Counted from the stretch's first letter, positions 33,627 through 42,883 are shown. The stretch: DNA of 64,000 nucleotides from RPQJ01 sp963754535 (GCA_963754535.1 CAVWGG010000004.1:124001-188000); one strand, 5' to 3'. The notes: generated by a model from the sequence alone, not told the origin. Made by a program: numbers and translations.

Positions 33627-36082
33627 GCGACTTCTCCGCCTTCGAGCGGCTCGCCCTGCCGATCGTCCGCGGCCTGGTCGCCCTGTGGGTGCGTCCGTCG
33701 GTGCTGCCGGACGACGCCAAGGCGCGGCTCGGGGCGGGCCGTGTACCCGTATACGCACTCGAGAAGCGCAGCGTGATCGACCTCGCGGTACTCGAGTATG
33801 TCTGCCGTGAGCGTGGTTTGCCGGATCCGCACCTTCCGGTCGGCACCAAGCCGGTGCTGCGCGATTCGCTGATTTTTCTCGAGCGCCGCACCGGGTTTTT
33901 CGGGCAACGCATCGATCGCCGCATGCCCGAAGCATTGCGCGCACTCACCGCTGCGGTTGGCGAGGACATCGCGTTCGATCCCGAGCTGATTCCGGTGAGC
34001 CTGTTCTGGGGCCGCGCCCCGGACCGCGAGCGCACGTGGTTCCGCCTGCTGCTCGCCGAGGACTGGGACATCGGCGGACGCTTCCGCAAGTTCCTCTCGC
34101 TGCTCATCAACGGCCGCAACCTGCTCGTGCTGTTCGGCGAGGCCATGCCCGTGCAGCATGCGATGTCGGAGACGCGGGGCATGCCGCGCGGTCCGCGCCG
34201 GATGTGGCGTCAGCTGCGCGTCCAGTTCCGCCACCAGCGCGCGGCGACCATCGGCCCAGACCTCTCGCATCGGCGCACGATCGTGACCGAAGTGCTGCGC
34301 ACGCAGGCGGTGCGCGCTGCAGTGCGCCAGGAAGTCCGGGACAAGAAGGTCTCGCGGCGCGACGCGCTGAAGGTGGCGCGCGGGTACGCGTACGAAGTCG
34401 CGGCCAACTATTCGCACGCGTTCGTCGTGTTTGCGTCGGGAATTCTCGGCCGCCTGTGGAACCGGCTCTACGACGGCGTCGAGCTCGCCAATTTCGCGAG
34501 CCTGCAGTCGGTCGACGAAGGCAGTGAAATCGTCTACGTGCCGTGCCACCGCAGCCACATGGACTACCTGCTGCTGTCGTACGTCGTGTACCACAAGGGC
34601 TACGCGGTCCCGCACATCGCGGCCGGCATCAACCTAAACATGCCGGTGATCGGTTCGCTCCTGCGCCGCGGCGGCGCTTTTTTCCTGCGCCGCAGCTTCG
34701 GCGGCAATGCGACGTACTCGGCCGTGTTCTCGCGCTACCTCGGCGCGATCATGGCGCGCGGCCACTCGATCGAATATTTCATCGAAGGCGGGCGCAGCCG
34801 CACGGGGCGCCTGATGCATCCGAAGACGGGGATGCTCGCCATGACCGTGCGTGCTTACGTCCGCAATCCGGCGCGCCCCGTCGTGTTCGTGCCCATCTAT
34901 TTCGGCTACGAGCGCCTGGTCGAAGGCCGCACGTACATCGGCGAGCTGTCCGGGCGCCCGAAGGAAAAGGAATCGGTCCTCGGCATGCTGCGCGCGCTGC
35001 CCGAACTGCGCAGCCGCTTCGGCAAGGTGTACGTAAGCTTCGGCGAGCCGCTGCCGCTCGACAACGTGCTCGCAAGCCACGTGCCGGGCTGGAATCGACA
35101 GCAGCCCGTCACGGAAGAAAAGCCCGCGTGGTTGTCGCCGCTCTGTGTCGACCTTGCGCGCCAGATCATGACGCGCATCAATGCGGCCGCATGCGTGACG
35201 CCGGTCAACCTGATGGGCACGGTGCTGCTCGCGACGCCACGGCAGCGCATGGGCGAGGCCGACCTCGCCCGGCAGCTCGAGCTTTATGCATCGCTGATGC
35301 GGCAGGCCCCGTATTCGCCCCGCGTCTGGGTCACGCCGCTCGATGGCCAGTCGATGATCCGGCATTGCGACTCGCTGCGCATGCTGTACCGGCAATCGCA
35401 TCCCCTCGGCGACATCATCGGCATGACTGAGTCGACCGCGGTGCTGTCGAGCTATTACCGCAACAACGTACTGCACCTGCTGCTGATGCCTTCGTTGCTG
35501 GCAAGCGCGTTCCTGAATAATGCGTCGGTGCGGAGGGTCGACCTGCTGCGGCTGGCGGGCCGCGTCTACCCGTACGTCGCCGACGAGTACTTCCTGCACT
35601 GGCGCGAAGACGAATTGCCCGCGGTGGTCGATGAGTTGCTGGAGGACCTGCTGAACCATGGCCTCCTGACGGCCTCCGAAGACCGCAACGAATGGCGGCG
35701 GCCGGCGGCTGAGTCGAGTGAGGCCGTGCAGCTATCGGTGCTGGCGCGCATCAGCGTGCCGATCCTCGAGCGCTACTACCTCGCAATTTCCCTGCTGCTG
35801 CGCTCTGGCAGCGGCCGCCTGACGCAGGAGGCGCTCGAGCGACAGTGCCAGCTGACCGCGCAGCGCATGGCGATGCTGTACGAACTCAACTCACCCGAGT
35901 TCTTCGACCGCGCGCTGTTCGGAAAATTCATCGAGCGCCTGCGCTCGCGCAACGTCATCAGCGAGGCTGCCGAGGGCAGGCTCGTCTTCGATGCGCGGGT
36001 ACTCGAGGCGGTCGCCTCGGACGCGCAGTTCGTGCTGCACGAGCAGATCCGTAATTCCATCCTGCAGGTCGTTCACCGCTGA
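33623..36082 (+). CDS. plsB: Glycerol-3-phosphate 1-O-acyltransferase
   Basis: 819 residues from the ATG at 33623, close to the 807 of E. coli PlsB; a longer frame upstream runs inside the methyltransferase gene. It catalyses the first acylation of glycerol-3-phosphate in phospholipid synthesis at the inner membrane. The four acyltransferase blocks are present: HRSHMDYLL (HX4D, about residue 309), GAFFLRR, FIEGGRSRTGR and FVPIYFGYERLVEG. The N-terminal region with FWGRAPDRERTWFRLLLAEDW and the long C-terminal helical domain (LSSYYRNNVLHLLLMPSLLA) are as in PlsB and not PlsY-type enzymes. It is coupled to the upstream methyltransferase. Confidence 0.97.
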   Translation: MSDFSAFERLALPIVRGLVALWVRPSVLPDDAKARLGAGRVPVYALEKRSVIDLAVLEYVCRERGLPDPHLPVGTKPVLRDSLIFLERRTGFFGQRIDRRMPEALRALTAAVGEDIAFDPELIPVSLFWGRAPDRERTWFRLLLAEDWDIGGRFRKFLSLLINGRNLLVLFGEAMPVQHAMSETRGMPRGPRRMWRQLRVQFRHQRAATIGPDLSHRRTIVTEVLRTQAVRAAVRQEVRDKKVSRRDALKVARGYAYEVAANYSHAFVVFASGILGRLWNRLYDGVELANFASLQSVDEGSEIVYVPCHRSHMDYLLLSYVVYHKGYAVPHIAAGINLNMPVIGSLLRRGGAFFLRRSFGGNATYSAVFSRYLGAIMARGHSIEYFIEGGRSRTGRLMHPKTGMLAMTVRAYVRNPARPVVFVPIYFGYERLVEGRTYIGELSGRPKEKESVLGMLRALPELRSRFGKVYVSFGEPLPLDNVLASHVPGWNRQQPVTEEKPAWLSPLCVDLARQIMTRINAAACVTPVNLMGTVLLATPRQRMGEADLARQLELYASLMRQAPYSPRVWVTPLDGQSMIRHCDSLRMLYRQSHPLGDIIGMTESTAVLSSYYRNNVLHLLLMPSLLASAFLNNASVRRVDLLRLAGRVYPYVADEYFLHWREDELPAVVDELLEDLLNHGLLTASEDRNEWRRPAAESSEAVQLSVLARISVPILERYYLAISLLLRSGSGRLTQEALERQCQLTAQRMAMLYELNSPEFFDRALFGKFIERLRSRNVISEAAEGRLVFDARVLEAVASDAQFVLHEQIRNSILQVVHR

Positions 36083-36085
36083 GCC

Positions 36086-36123
36086 CAAAAAAGAAGGCGC
36101 TGGTCCCGCCAGGGGTGCGCCTT
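36086..36123 (-). terminator. Intrinsic terminator for the response regulator gene
   Basis: Read on the minus strand, AAGGCGC pairs with GCGCCTT across a loop that holds an inner CTGG/CCAG pair, followed by CTTTTTT. It lies between the ends of the two convergent genes, plsB and the response regulator. Confidence 0.7.
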
Positions 36124-36254
36124 AATTGGGGAGCGTTAGGGAACCGATCATACGCAGCAACGCCGGTCTTGCAGCGGGACGGCGGCCGCGCGGGCCGTAG
36201 GCGTCGGACTACGCAATATTCGCGGGCGCCAGCGCGGCTCGTCGCGGGTTGGCC

Positions 36255-36893
36255 TCAGCGAATCAGGTCGTTGCGAATCGCGTAGCTCGTGATCTCGGCG
36301 TTGCTCTTCATCGACATCTTGTCGAGGATGCGTCGCCGGTACGTGCTGACGGTCTTGACGCTGAGGTAGAGTTTCGCTGCAATCTGCGAGACCGACTCTC
36401 CTTGCGCGAGCTTGCAGAAGATCTGGAACTCGCGTTCCGAGAGCTTGCCGTGCAGCGGGGCGTTCGAGTCGCCGCATACGCCGGCGACGAGCTGCTCGGC
36501 CAGTTCAGGACCGACATAGCGTCCCCCGCGCGCGACCGTTCGCAGTGCCCGCATCAGCTCGGGCGCTTCGGTGCCCTTGCCGATGAAGCCGCTCGCTCCG
36601 CCACGCAGCACGTTCAGGCCGAACTGGGCCTCGGGGTAGCTGCTGAGCACCAGCACCTTGGTGTGCGGGTAATGGGAGCGGGCGTAGCGCAGGACGTCGA
36701 GGCCGGACATGTCCGGCAGATAGAGGTCGAGCAGCATGACGTCCGCTGACGTCTCCTTGAGCCTCTCGAGTGCCTCCTTGCCCGATGTCGCCTCCGCCAC
36801 CACGCCAAGGTCCGGTTGGGCGTTGATCATCGACCGCAAGCCGGCGCAGACGACCTGGTGGTCGTCGACCACCACGACTGACGTTTTCCTCAT
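36255..36893 (-). CDS. NarL/FixJ-family response regulator
   Basis: 212 residues. The receiver domain has DDHQVV (acidic pair), the phospho-acceptor Asp in LLLDLYLPDMSG, the Ser of VLVLSSYPE and Lys of GKGTEAPEL. A linker leads to a LuxR-type helix-turn-helix at the C-terminus: LSEREFQIFCKLAQGESVSQ, IAAKLYLSVKTVSTYRRRIL. The layout matches UvrY/GacA-like regulators. The neighbouring histidine kinase gene, transcribed divergently, is broken and lacks ATP-binding motifs, so the true kinase is probably elsewhere. The 140-base divergent region should hold its promoter. Target genes are unknown. Confidence 0.92.
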   Translation of the reverse strand: MRKTSVVVVDDHQVVCAGLRSMINAQPDLGVVAEATSGKEALERLKETSADVMLLDLYLPDMSGLDVLRYARSHYPHTKVLVLSSYPEAQFGLNVLRGGASGFIGKGTEAPELMRALRTVARGGRYVGPELAEQLVAGVCGDSNAPLHGKLSEREFQIFCKLAQGESVSQIAAKLYLSVKTVSTYRRRILDKMSMKSNAEITSYAIRNDLIR

Positions 36894-37035
36894 GACTGTG
36901 CATCCTGCCGCCGCGCCATGCGGTGTTCGCGGTCAGTGTACCCCCGCGCCGGACACTCTCGGCGGCGCTGTCGGAACAATCCTACAACCCTGAAAACCGG
37001 CTGCCAGTGGCAGGCATACTGGTGCGGGCGGGGGA

Positions 37036-37746
37036 GTGGACTCAGGGGAGTTCCAGGAATTGACTCGTTCCAGAAAAAGCACGAAACGATCGCTGCCCGA
37101 GGACACGGCAGCGCTGGTGGCGCACCTGCAGCGCAGGCTCGAGGACGAACGCGCGCGCGTTGCACGACGCCTGCACAACGACGTCGCAGGAATGCTTGCC
37201 GCCGCCCGGATGGACCTGTCGCGCATCGCCGTTCGCGTCGCGGACGATCTCGAGTTGCGTGACCACTGGCCAGGGTCGATCAGATCCTGGAGCAGGTGAT
37301 CCAGAACGCGCGTTCGGAGATGCAGCGCCTGCATCCGGCATTGCTCGACCACTTCGGGTTGTCCGTGGCGTTGCGGCACATCGTCGAGGATCGCTGCCGG
37401 ACCGCTGGGGCGGAATACACGCTCGACCTGCCGGAGTTCTGCCGGGGGCGTCGCCGCGCCAGCGTCCCTGGCGACGTTTCGCGTCATCGAGTTGCTGCTG
37501 GAAGGAAAGCCGTTGCGTCGCGTCGCCTTGCGCCTGCGCGAAAGCGCAACGGGCTCTCAGTTGCTCGCCGAAATCGAAGGTGTCGAGGTCCGCGACGCTG
37601 CGGCCAGCGAGGACCTGCAGGCGCTGCGCTCCTGGCTCGAGTCCATGGGAGCAACGTGGAGCGAAGCGCACCGCGGCGATGTCGCAACCGTCGAACTGGC
37701 GGTGCCGCGCGCAGAACTGGCTGCGGTTGCCGCGCCGGACGCCTGA
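37036..37746 (+). pseudogene. Degenerate histidine kinase, twice frameshifted
   Basis: Three frames join into one protein of about 236 residues. The first (37036 to about 37265) has the HPK7-type dimerisation helix RVARRLHNDVAGMLAAARMD, where the usual H-D pair is H-N. The second (about 37265-37445) continues with EMQRLHPALLDHFGLSVALR. The third (about 37445-37746) holds FRVIELLLEGKPLRRVAL and the end. The breaks lie near GGCCAGGG and a GGGGG run. Even when joined, the expected N box and glycine boxes of the ATPase domain are missing, so ATP binding looks lost. It may be a pseudogene, a sequencing artefact on top of a naturally degenerate kinase, or a phosphotransfer or phosphatase partner of the divergent regulator. 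Confidence 0.7.
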
Positions 37747-37883
37747 ACTGCGCCGGTCTGCAGCGAACGCGCTGCGAAGGCCTCGAGTCTGACGCGGGAT
37801 TCCGGATGAGTCCGACATCTGCAGGCTGCTCTGTAGCGGAGGCTACGTGCAGCGCCTGCGCGTTCGCGCGCGAGGAGGAATGC

Positions 37884-38156
37884 ATGAACATCCTGGTCTG
37901 GTTGGTTGTCGGCGGCATCATCGGGTGGATCGCCTCGCTGGTGGTCGGCACCGACGCCCAGCAGGGCGTGCTGCTGAACGTGGTCGTCGGCATCGTCGGG
38001 GCAATGCTTGGTGGTTGGCTGATCTCGCCGCTGGTTGGCGTCGGCACCATTAACCAGGGGGCCTTCAACCTGCCGGCGCTCGGCGTGTCGCTGGCCGGTG
38101 CGGTCATCCTGCTGGTGATCGTGAACCTGGTTCGACCTGGCAAGGCGCGCGGGTAA
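37884..38156 (+). CDS. GlsB/YeaQ/YmgE family membrane protein
   Basis: 90 residues from the ATG at 37884, with a GAGGAGG site ahead. Three hydrophobic segments carry the family pattern: WLVVGGIIGWIASLVVGTD, LLNVVVGIVGAMLGGWLISP and LPALGVSLAGAVILLVIVNL. Proteins of this family (also called transglycosylase-associated) are small stress-linked inner-membrane proteins of unknown mechanism. Its last 53 bases overlap the convergent response regulator gene at 38104. Confidence 0.9.
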   Translation: MNILVWLVVGGIIGWIASLVVGTDAQQGVLLNVVVGIVGAMLGGWLISPLVGVGTINQGAFNLPALGVSLAGAVILLVIVNLVRPGKARG

Positions 38157-38616
38157 GGTCGCCCGCGGCGCGGACCGGCACTGCGCAGCGTCCAGCAACG
38201 GCAGGGGCTGAACTCACTTCCCGGCACCTGCCGCGCTCTTGCGCTGCGCGACGAATGGCACCGATCAACTCGTCGGGGTCGCCGGTCTTCGCAACGTATT
38301 CGCAGCGGTCTGTCTGCGCGAGCACGGTGCTCAGGCCGCACTGGTCGTAACCGCTGTAGACCACGATGGCCATGGCTGGGCAGGACTGTCGCAACTGCAC
38401 GAGGGCGGGCACGCTGGATTCGCCACCCAGATCGAGGTCGAGCACTAGCACGTGCGCAGCGTGCTTCGCGGCCGCATCGAGCAAGTCGCAGGTGCGACCG
38501 ACGGTGCCGTGGACCTGCATGTCGGGCTCGGCCGCGATCAGTGCGCGGATAGCTGCGGCCAGATCGCGGTTGTCTTCGGCCACGAGCACGCGAATGCGGT
38601 TATTGCCGGATTCCAT
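38104..38616 (-). CDS. Stand-alone receiver-domain response regulator
   Basis: 170 residues. A single receiver domain fills residues 8-125: VLVAEDNRDLAAAIRALI (acidic pair), VLVLDLDLGGESS (phospho-acceptor Asp), IVVYSGYDQ and AKTGDPDEL (conserved Lys). No output domain follows; the last 45 residues are Arg/Ala-rich and overlap the GlsB-type gene, so the true C-terminus may be shorter in function. It probably acts as a phosphate shuttle or protein-binding switch. It lies on the other side of the broken kinase gene from the NarL-type regulator, which suggests a small signalling cluster. Confidence 0.85.
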   Translation of the reverse strand: MESGNNRIRVLVAEDNRDLAAAIRALIAAEPDMQVHGTVGRTCDLLDAAAKHAAHVLVLDLDLGGESSVPALVQLRQSCPAMAIVVYSGYDQCGLSTVLAQTDRCEYVAKTGDPDELIGAIRRAAQERGRCREVSSAPAVAGRCAVPVRAAGDLTRAPCQVEPGSRSPAG

Positions 38617-38917
38617 GCAGTCATTCTAGCGCTGCGGGCTGCGGCCGACGGGGTGACCTGCGAGCGGCCGCTTGTGTGAGGGGTGTCCTACGGCCACACG
38701 GACACTGTGCCGAGTTCGCGCCCGTTCCGCGGTGCCTACAGTGATCTGGGGGGAACAGGGATGAAGCTCAGGGCCAGGGAAGACCCGGTCACCGCCTCCG
38801 GTCGTTGCCATGGATGACGGCGACCGGCGCGGGTGACTCGCTCGATCTTTGCGCCGGATTCCTGCGGGCAACTGCCCTGCGCCCCCCGCGGGGCTCCTGC
38901 GGTCGCCGTACGGCTCC
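38617..38917. other. Intergenic region upstream of the stand-alone regulator
   Basis: About 300 bases with no supported gene. It contains GTGTCC and GGACAC as an inverted pair (around 38687-38709) near the start of the regulator gene, a possible operator. Nothing else stands out. Confidence 0.4.
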
Positions 38918-39340
38918 TCAGTCGTCGAACTTCTTCTGGCGCAGTACCTTGACCTTGCCGCGCTGCGTCTTGCCCTCGAGGCGCTTCACCTTCGATGCCC
39001 GGGTCGGCTTCGTCTTGCGACGCGGCTTGGGCTCGACCAGGGCTGTCACGATCATCGTCCGCAGCCGCTCGAGCGCATCGGCGCGATTTTGTTCCTGCGA
39101 GCGCAGGCGCTGCGCATCGATGACGATCATTCCCGCTTCGGTCATGCGGCGTCCCGCCAGGCGCTTCAAGCGCGCACGCGCATTCGGCCACAAGCCGTCC
39201 CATGAGGCTGAGTCGAAGCGCAGTTCGACGGCGTTCGAGACCTTGTTGACGTTCTGGCCGCCCGGGCCCGACGCACGCACGGCGCGGAACTCGATCAGGT
39301 CGTCCGGAATCGCCAGCGATTCGTTGATTTCGAAGGGCAC
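38918..39340 (-). CDS. arfB: Alternative ribosome-rescue factor ArfB (YaeJ)
   Basis: 140 residues from a GTG. It has the release-factor catalytic domain only: FRAVRASGPGGQNVNKVSNA with the GGQ motif, then the typical LRFDSASWDG stretch and LAGRRMTEAGMIVIDAQ. The C-terminal tail is very basic (KPRRKTKPTRASKVKR, KTQRGKVKVLRQKK), as needed to enter the empty mRNA channel of stalled ribosomes. It hydrolyses peptidyl-tRNA on non-stop complexes. It is the last gene of the cysQ-DUF3301-DUF465-mscS-arfB run. Confidence 0.95.
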   Translation of the reverse strand: MPFEINESLAIPDDLIEFRAVRASGPGGQNVNKVSNAVELRFDSASWDGLWPNARARLKRLAGRRMTEAGMIVIDAQRLRSQEQNRADALERLRTMIVTALVEPKPRRKTKPTRASKVKRLEGKTQRGKVKVLRQKKFDD

Positions 39341-39349
39341 GGCCCGGCC

Positions 39350-40665
39350 TCAGTCACGGGTGGCGACAGGCGAGGAGGGCGCCATCTCGACGCGAATCTC
39401 GCGCTGCGTCACCGGGATCGTCACGCCGTTTTCCTTGAAGAGCTTCCAGATCCGGCGGTTCACGTCCGAGCGAACGTTGTTCACGCCTTCCTGCGGGTCG
39501 GGAATCCAGAAGCGCAGTTCGAGTTCGATGCCGCTGTCGCCGAATCCCATCAGGCGCGCGACGGGAGCCGGCTCGTGCAGGATGCGGGGATGCCCATCGG
39601 TGGCCCGCAGGAGCAGCGCCATCGCACGCTCCGGATCGTCCTGTAGCTCACGCGGATCGGCAGCTTCAGGCGCACGCGCGGATCCGTGTAGCTCCAGTTG
39701 ATCACCGGGTTGGTGATCAGGTGCTGGTTCGGCACCAGCGTCTCGACGCCATCGCGGTCGCGCACGACGACGTAGCGGCCGCGCAGCTCCTCGACCCAGC
39801 CGAAGCCTTCGGTCGTCGTGCCCGTCGTGCCCGTGAAGCTGATGACGTCGCCCGGCTTGATCGAGCGGTCCATCAGCAGCACGAAGCCACTGACGAAATT
39901 CGCCGCGATGCTCTGCAGGCCGAAGCCGAGACCGATGCCGATGGCGCCGGTGAGCACGTTGAGGGTCGTGAGATCGAGCCCCGCCGCGTTCAGTCCGACC
40001 AGCGCGGAGATGCCGACCAGGAACGCCTGCATGAACTTCGCGATGCCGATGCGCATCGTCGGGGCGAGCGCGTCGAGCTTCAGCACGCGCCGCTCGAGCC
40101 AGCGGGATACCCAGAGCGCAAGCAGCACGAAGACGCTGACGGTGACCAGCAGCTTCATGACCGACCAGACGGAGATGCGCGTCTTGCCCGCCTGCATGCC
40201 GATGCCGTCGAGGACGCGGATGACCTCGTCGCCCCAGCCCAGCAGGTGCAGTGAAAGGAAGATCCAGATCACGCCGGTGATCGCGGCGCCCCAGCCCTTG
40301 AGCCGGGCACGCGTGCCGAGCGACACGCGCACCACGTACACGACGAAACGGATGAACAGCGCGAGGCCGGTCAGCTGCACGGCGGCATCGACCATGCCCG
40401 CCCGCTGTCCGCTCGCGTGCATCAGCCCGTCGGCCGCGGCCAGGATCATCAGCGTCAGCGCCGGCGGTGCGCTGATGTAGAGCAGCTCGCGCAGACGGTC
40501 GGAAATGTTCTCGGGCTCGGGCGAGACAGTGATGCGTGCCCGCGCGTAGACGGCCGCCCACCACCCGAGCGCCACCGCACCGGCTATGACGGCCAGCTGC
40601 AGGAAGTTCTCGGGCTGTTGCAGGGTCGCCAGGGCGTCGCCGATCGCCTGCAGCTCGGTTCTCAT
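39350..40665 (-). CDS. Mechanosensitive channel MscS family protein, one frameshift
   Basis: The first 340 or so residues (from 40665) carry several membrane helices (LFIRFVVYVVRVSLG, ITGVIWIFLSLHLLGW, LLVTVSVFVLLALWV) and the MscS pore and beta domain: LTGAIGIGLGFGLQSIAANF, MDRSIKPGDVISF, RGRYVVVRDRDG, VPNQHLITNPVINW. Near 39641 the frame breaks by one missing base after LPIRVSYR. The correct C-terminal domain continues in another frame to 39350 (DDPERAMALLLRA, ELELRFWIPDPQEGVNNVRS). Restored length is about 437 residues. It forms a tension-gated channel protecting against osmotic downshock. The break may be a sequencing error. Between the DUF465 and arfB genes, spaced by 5-10 bases. Confidence 0.85.
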
Positions 40666-40669
40666 CCCG

Positions 40670-40894
40670 TCACGCGTTGAGGTCCGGGATGAGCTGGCTC
40701 TCGAGGCGCGCGATCTGGTCTTTCAGCAGGAGCTTGCGCTTCTTCAGCCGGCGCAGCTGGACCTGGTCCACGTAGAGGTCGAGTTGCAGGCGATGGATCA
40801 CGTCGTCGAGGTCGCGGTGCTCGATGCGCAGGCCCCGCAAGCGGTGCAGGTTCTGGAACGTCTCGGTGTCGACGTTGTCCGTCTGTTCAGACAT
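40670..40894 (-). CDS. DUF465 (YdcH-like) small coiled-coil protein
   Basis: 74 residues from the ATG at 40894. It is a short helical hairpin: HRLRGLRIEHRDLDDVIHRL, then LRRLKKRKLLLKDQIARLES. The LxxEHRxLDxxI and LKKxKLxLKDxI patterns are the DUF465 signature. The role is unknown. It starts 65 bases after the DUF3301 gene and ends four bases before the mscS start, in the same direction. Confidence 0.82.
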   Translation of the reverse strand: MSEQTDNVDTETFQNLHRLRGLRIEHRDLDDVIHRLQLDLYVDQVQLRRLKKRKLLLKDQIARLESQLIPDLNA

Positions 40895-40959
40895 CGCAGG
40901 CGCTGTTCGTGGTCCGGTACGGGGCAGATACTTTAGCCCCCGGCCGCGCAAAAAGGGAG

Positions 40960-41265
40960 CTACTCCAGCCCGATGGTCTCCACGCGCTGGCCGAACATCA
41001 CGACGAAGCCCTGCCGCCGGGTATTGCCGTCGAGCGTGTAATCGAAGAGGTAGGTGCGCTCGAAGGCCAGCCGCCCGCCGGCGGCCCGCATGACCTTGAT
41101 CGACCGGAACGCGACGGTCCCGTCGAGCAGGATGCCGCCGGTCGCGACGCACGTTTCGCGGGCCGCGTCGTTGGCCCGTTCACGCGCCCCGAGCGCGTCG
41201 TGCCAGAACAGCACGAAGCCGGTGAAGGCGATGCACAGGAGCAGCAGGCTCCAGGAGAGTTCCAC
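40960..41265 (-). CDS. DUF3301 family protein
   Basis: 101 residues from a GTG. One N-terminal membrane helix (WSLLLLCIAFTGFVLFWHDA) is followed by a soluble part with CVATGGILLDGTVAFRSIKV and FERTYLFDYTLDGNTRRQGF. This is the DUF3301 pattern, a gammaproteobacterial family of unknown function that is often found beside cysQ, as here (gap 9 bases). Confidence 0.85.
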   Translation of the reverse strand: MELSWSLLLLCIAFTGFVLFWHDALGARERANDAARETCVATGGILLDGTVAFRSIKVMRAAGGRLAFERTYLFDYTLDGNTRRQGFVVMFGQRVETIGLE

Positions 41266-41274
41266 GGGTACGGC

Positions 41275-42093
41275 TCAGAACAGCTTGTGCCAGTGGCGGG
41301 AGGTGTCGCCGATCGCGAGAAAATGCGGGTTCAACAGGGTGTCGCGCTCGTTGTAGCGCAGGGGCAGGCCATCGAGCGTCGTGACCGAACCGCCTGCAGC
41401 CTCGACCACGGCCTGGGCGGCCGCGGTGTCCCATTCGCAGGTCGGACCCAGGCGCGGATAGAAGTCGGCCGTCCCCTCGGCAACCAGGCAGAACTTGAGC
41501 GAACTGCCCATCGGCCGCATCTCGTGCGGCCCGATCCGTTCGAGCACGCTGTCGAGCGAATCGCCGCGGTGTGAGCGACTGCCGACGATCACCAGCGGGT
41601 CGCCGGCGGGCAGGCGCACCTGGATGGGCCGTGCTGCGCCACCCTCGTGCACGACGAACGCGCCCACGCCTGCGATGCCGTAATACACGAGGTTGAGCAC
41701 CGGTGCCGAGACGACGCCCAGCACGGGCTTGTGGTCGCGGATCAGCGCGACGTTGACCGTGAACTCGCCGTTGCGGTTGATGAATTCCTTGGTGCCGTCG
41801 AGCGGATCGATCAGCCAGAAATCGTGCCACTGGTGCCTGACGGCCGGCGCGTGCTCATCCGCCGATTCTTCCGAAAGCACCGGGATTTCCGGGGTAAGCC
41901 GCCGCAGGCCGGCGCTCAGGATGTCGTGCGCTGCTCGATCTGCGCGCGTGATCGGCGAATCGTCGGCCTTGTATTCGACTTCGTGGCCGGATGCGTACAC
42001 CTCGAGGATCGCGGTGCCGGCGGCGTCGACGAGACGCAGGACTTCGGGCAACAGCGACGCAGGGTCGCGGGTCACGGCAGCGTTCAAGCTCAT
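41275..42093 (-). CDS. cysQ: 3'(2'),5'-bisphosphate nucleotidase CysQ
   Basis: 272 residues from the ATG at 42093; the frame continues upstream without protein-like sequence and across the divergent yrfG region. It belongs to the inositol-monophosphatase fold: EVEYKADDSPITRADRAAHD, PVLSEES, the metal site WLIDPLDGTKEFINRNGEFT and the C-terminal CEWDTAAAQAVVEAAGG. The DPLDGT and WDTAA motifs coordinate the Mg2+ ions. It removes PAP made by sulfate assimilation. First gene of the DUF3301-DUF465-mscS-arfB run, divergent from yrfG with 70 bases between starts. Confidence 0.94.
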   Translation of the reverse strand: MSLNAAVTRDPASLLPEVLRLVDAAGTAILEVYASGHEVEYKADDSPITRADRAAHDILSAGLRRLTPEIPVLSEESADEHAPAVRHQWHDFWLIDPLDGTKEFINRNGEFTVNVALIRDHKPVLGVVSAPVLNLVYYGIAGVGAFVVHEGGAARPIQVRLPAGDPLVIVGSRSHRGDSLDSVLERIGPHEMRPMGSSLKFCLVAEGTADFYPRLGPTCEWDTAAAQAVVEAAGGSVTTLDGLPLRYNERDTLLNPHFLAIGDTSRHWHKLF

Positions 42094-42163
42094 CTCCCGG
42101 TAATGGACGGCCGTATCATACCGGCCCCGTCCACCCGTCTGCGTCCCCGAACGCCCTGCGCCG

Positions 42164-42883
42164 ATGCCCGACTTTCCGCTCCCCGACTGGTCCCGCGTCG
42201 ACGTCGTGTGCCTCGACATGGACGGCACGGTGCTCGACCTGCATTTCGACAACCTGTTCTGGCTCGAGGTGCTGCCGCGGCGCTGGGGCGCAGCGCGCGG
42301 CCTCGATTACGACGCGGCCATGACGCAGCTCAAGCCGCGGTTCGAGGCGAAGCGCGGCACGCTCGACTGGTACTGCGTCGATCACTGGAGCGAGGAACTC
42401 GGGCTCGACATTCCCGCGCTCAAGCACGAGTTGCGCGAGGAAATACGCTACCTCGACGGCGCCGCCGAATTCCTCGACCTGCTGCGCGGCCTCGGCAAGC
42501 GCGTGCTGCTCACGACCAACGCCCATCCGCTCAGCCTGCGGGTGAAGGACTCGCAGACGCAGTTGTCACGGCACTTCGACGAACTCGTTTCGTCGCACGA
42601 ATTCGGCGTGCCCAAGGAACATCCCGGGTTCTGGGTGGAGCTTGCGCGCAGGCACGACGTGCCGCTCGCCCGGACGCTGTTCGTGGACGACAGCGCGGCC
42701 GTGCTGCAGGCAGCACACCGGGCGCAGGTGCGTTGGATTTACCAGGTGCTGCAACCGGACTCGACGCGACCCCCGCATCCCCCGGTCGATGGCATCGCCG
42801 GGGTGCGCAGGCTGGCAGACCTGCGCGATTCGGTCGTGGCTCAGCTCTCGGCAGGCGCCGGGCCGGAATCGCCGCCGCCGTGA
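42164..42883 (+). CDS. yrfG: HAD-family GMP/IMP nucleotidase YrfG
   Basis: 239 residues. HAD motif I is VVCLDMDGTVLDLHFDN, motif II VLLTTNAHPLS (Thr), and the later Lys and acidic motifs appear in FGVPKEHPGFW and ARTLFVDDSAAVLQAA. The DLHFDNLFW and LDWYCVDHWSEELGLD stretches are characteristic of YrfG, which dephosphorylates GMP and IMP. Its 3' end overlaps the convergent rhlB tail by 43 bases. It is divergent from cysQ, a frequent gammaproteobacterial arrangement. Confidence 0.92.
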   Translation: MPDFPLPDWSRVDVVCLDMDGTVLDLHFDNLFWLEVLPRRWGAARGLDYDAAMTQLKPRFEAKRGTLDWYCVDHWSEELGLDIPALKHELREEIRYLDGAAEFLDLLRGLGKRVLLTTNAHPLSLRVKDSQTQLSRHFDELVSSHEFGVPKEHPGFWVELARRHDVPLARTLFVDDSAAVLQAAHRAQVRWIYQVLQPDSTRPPHPPVDGIAGVRRLADLRDSVVAQLSAGAGPESPPP

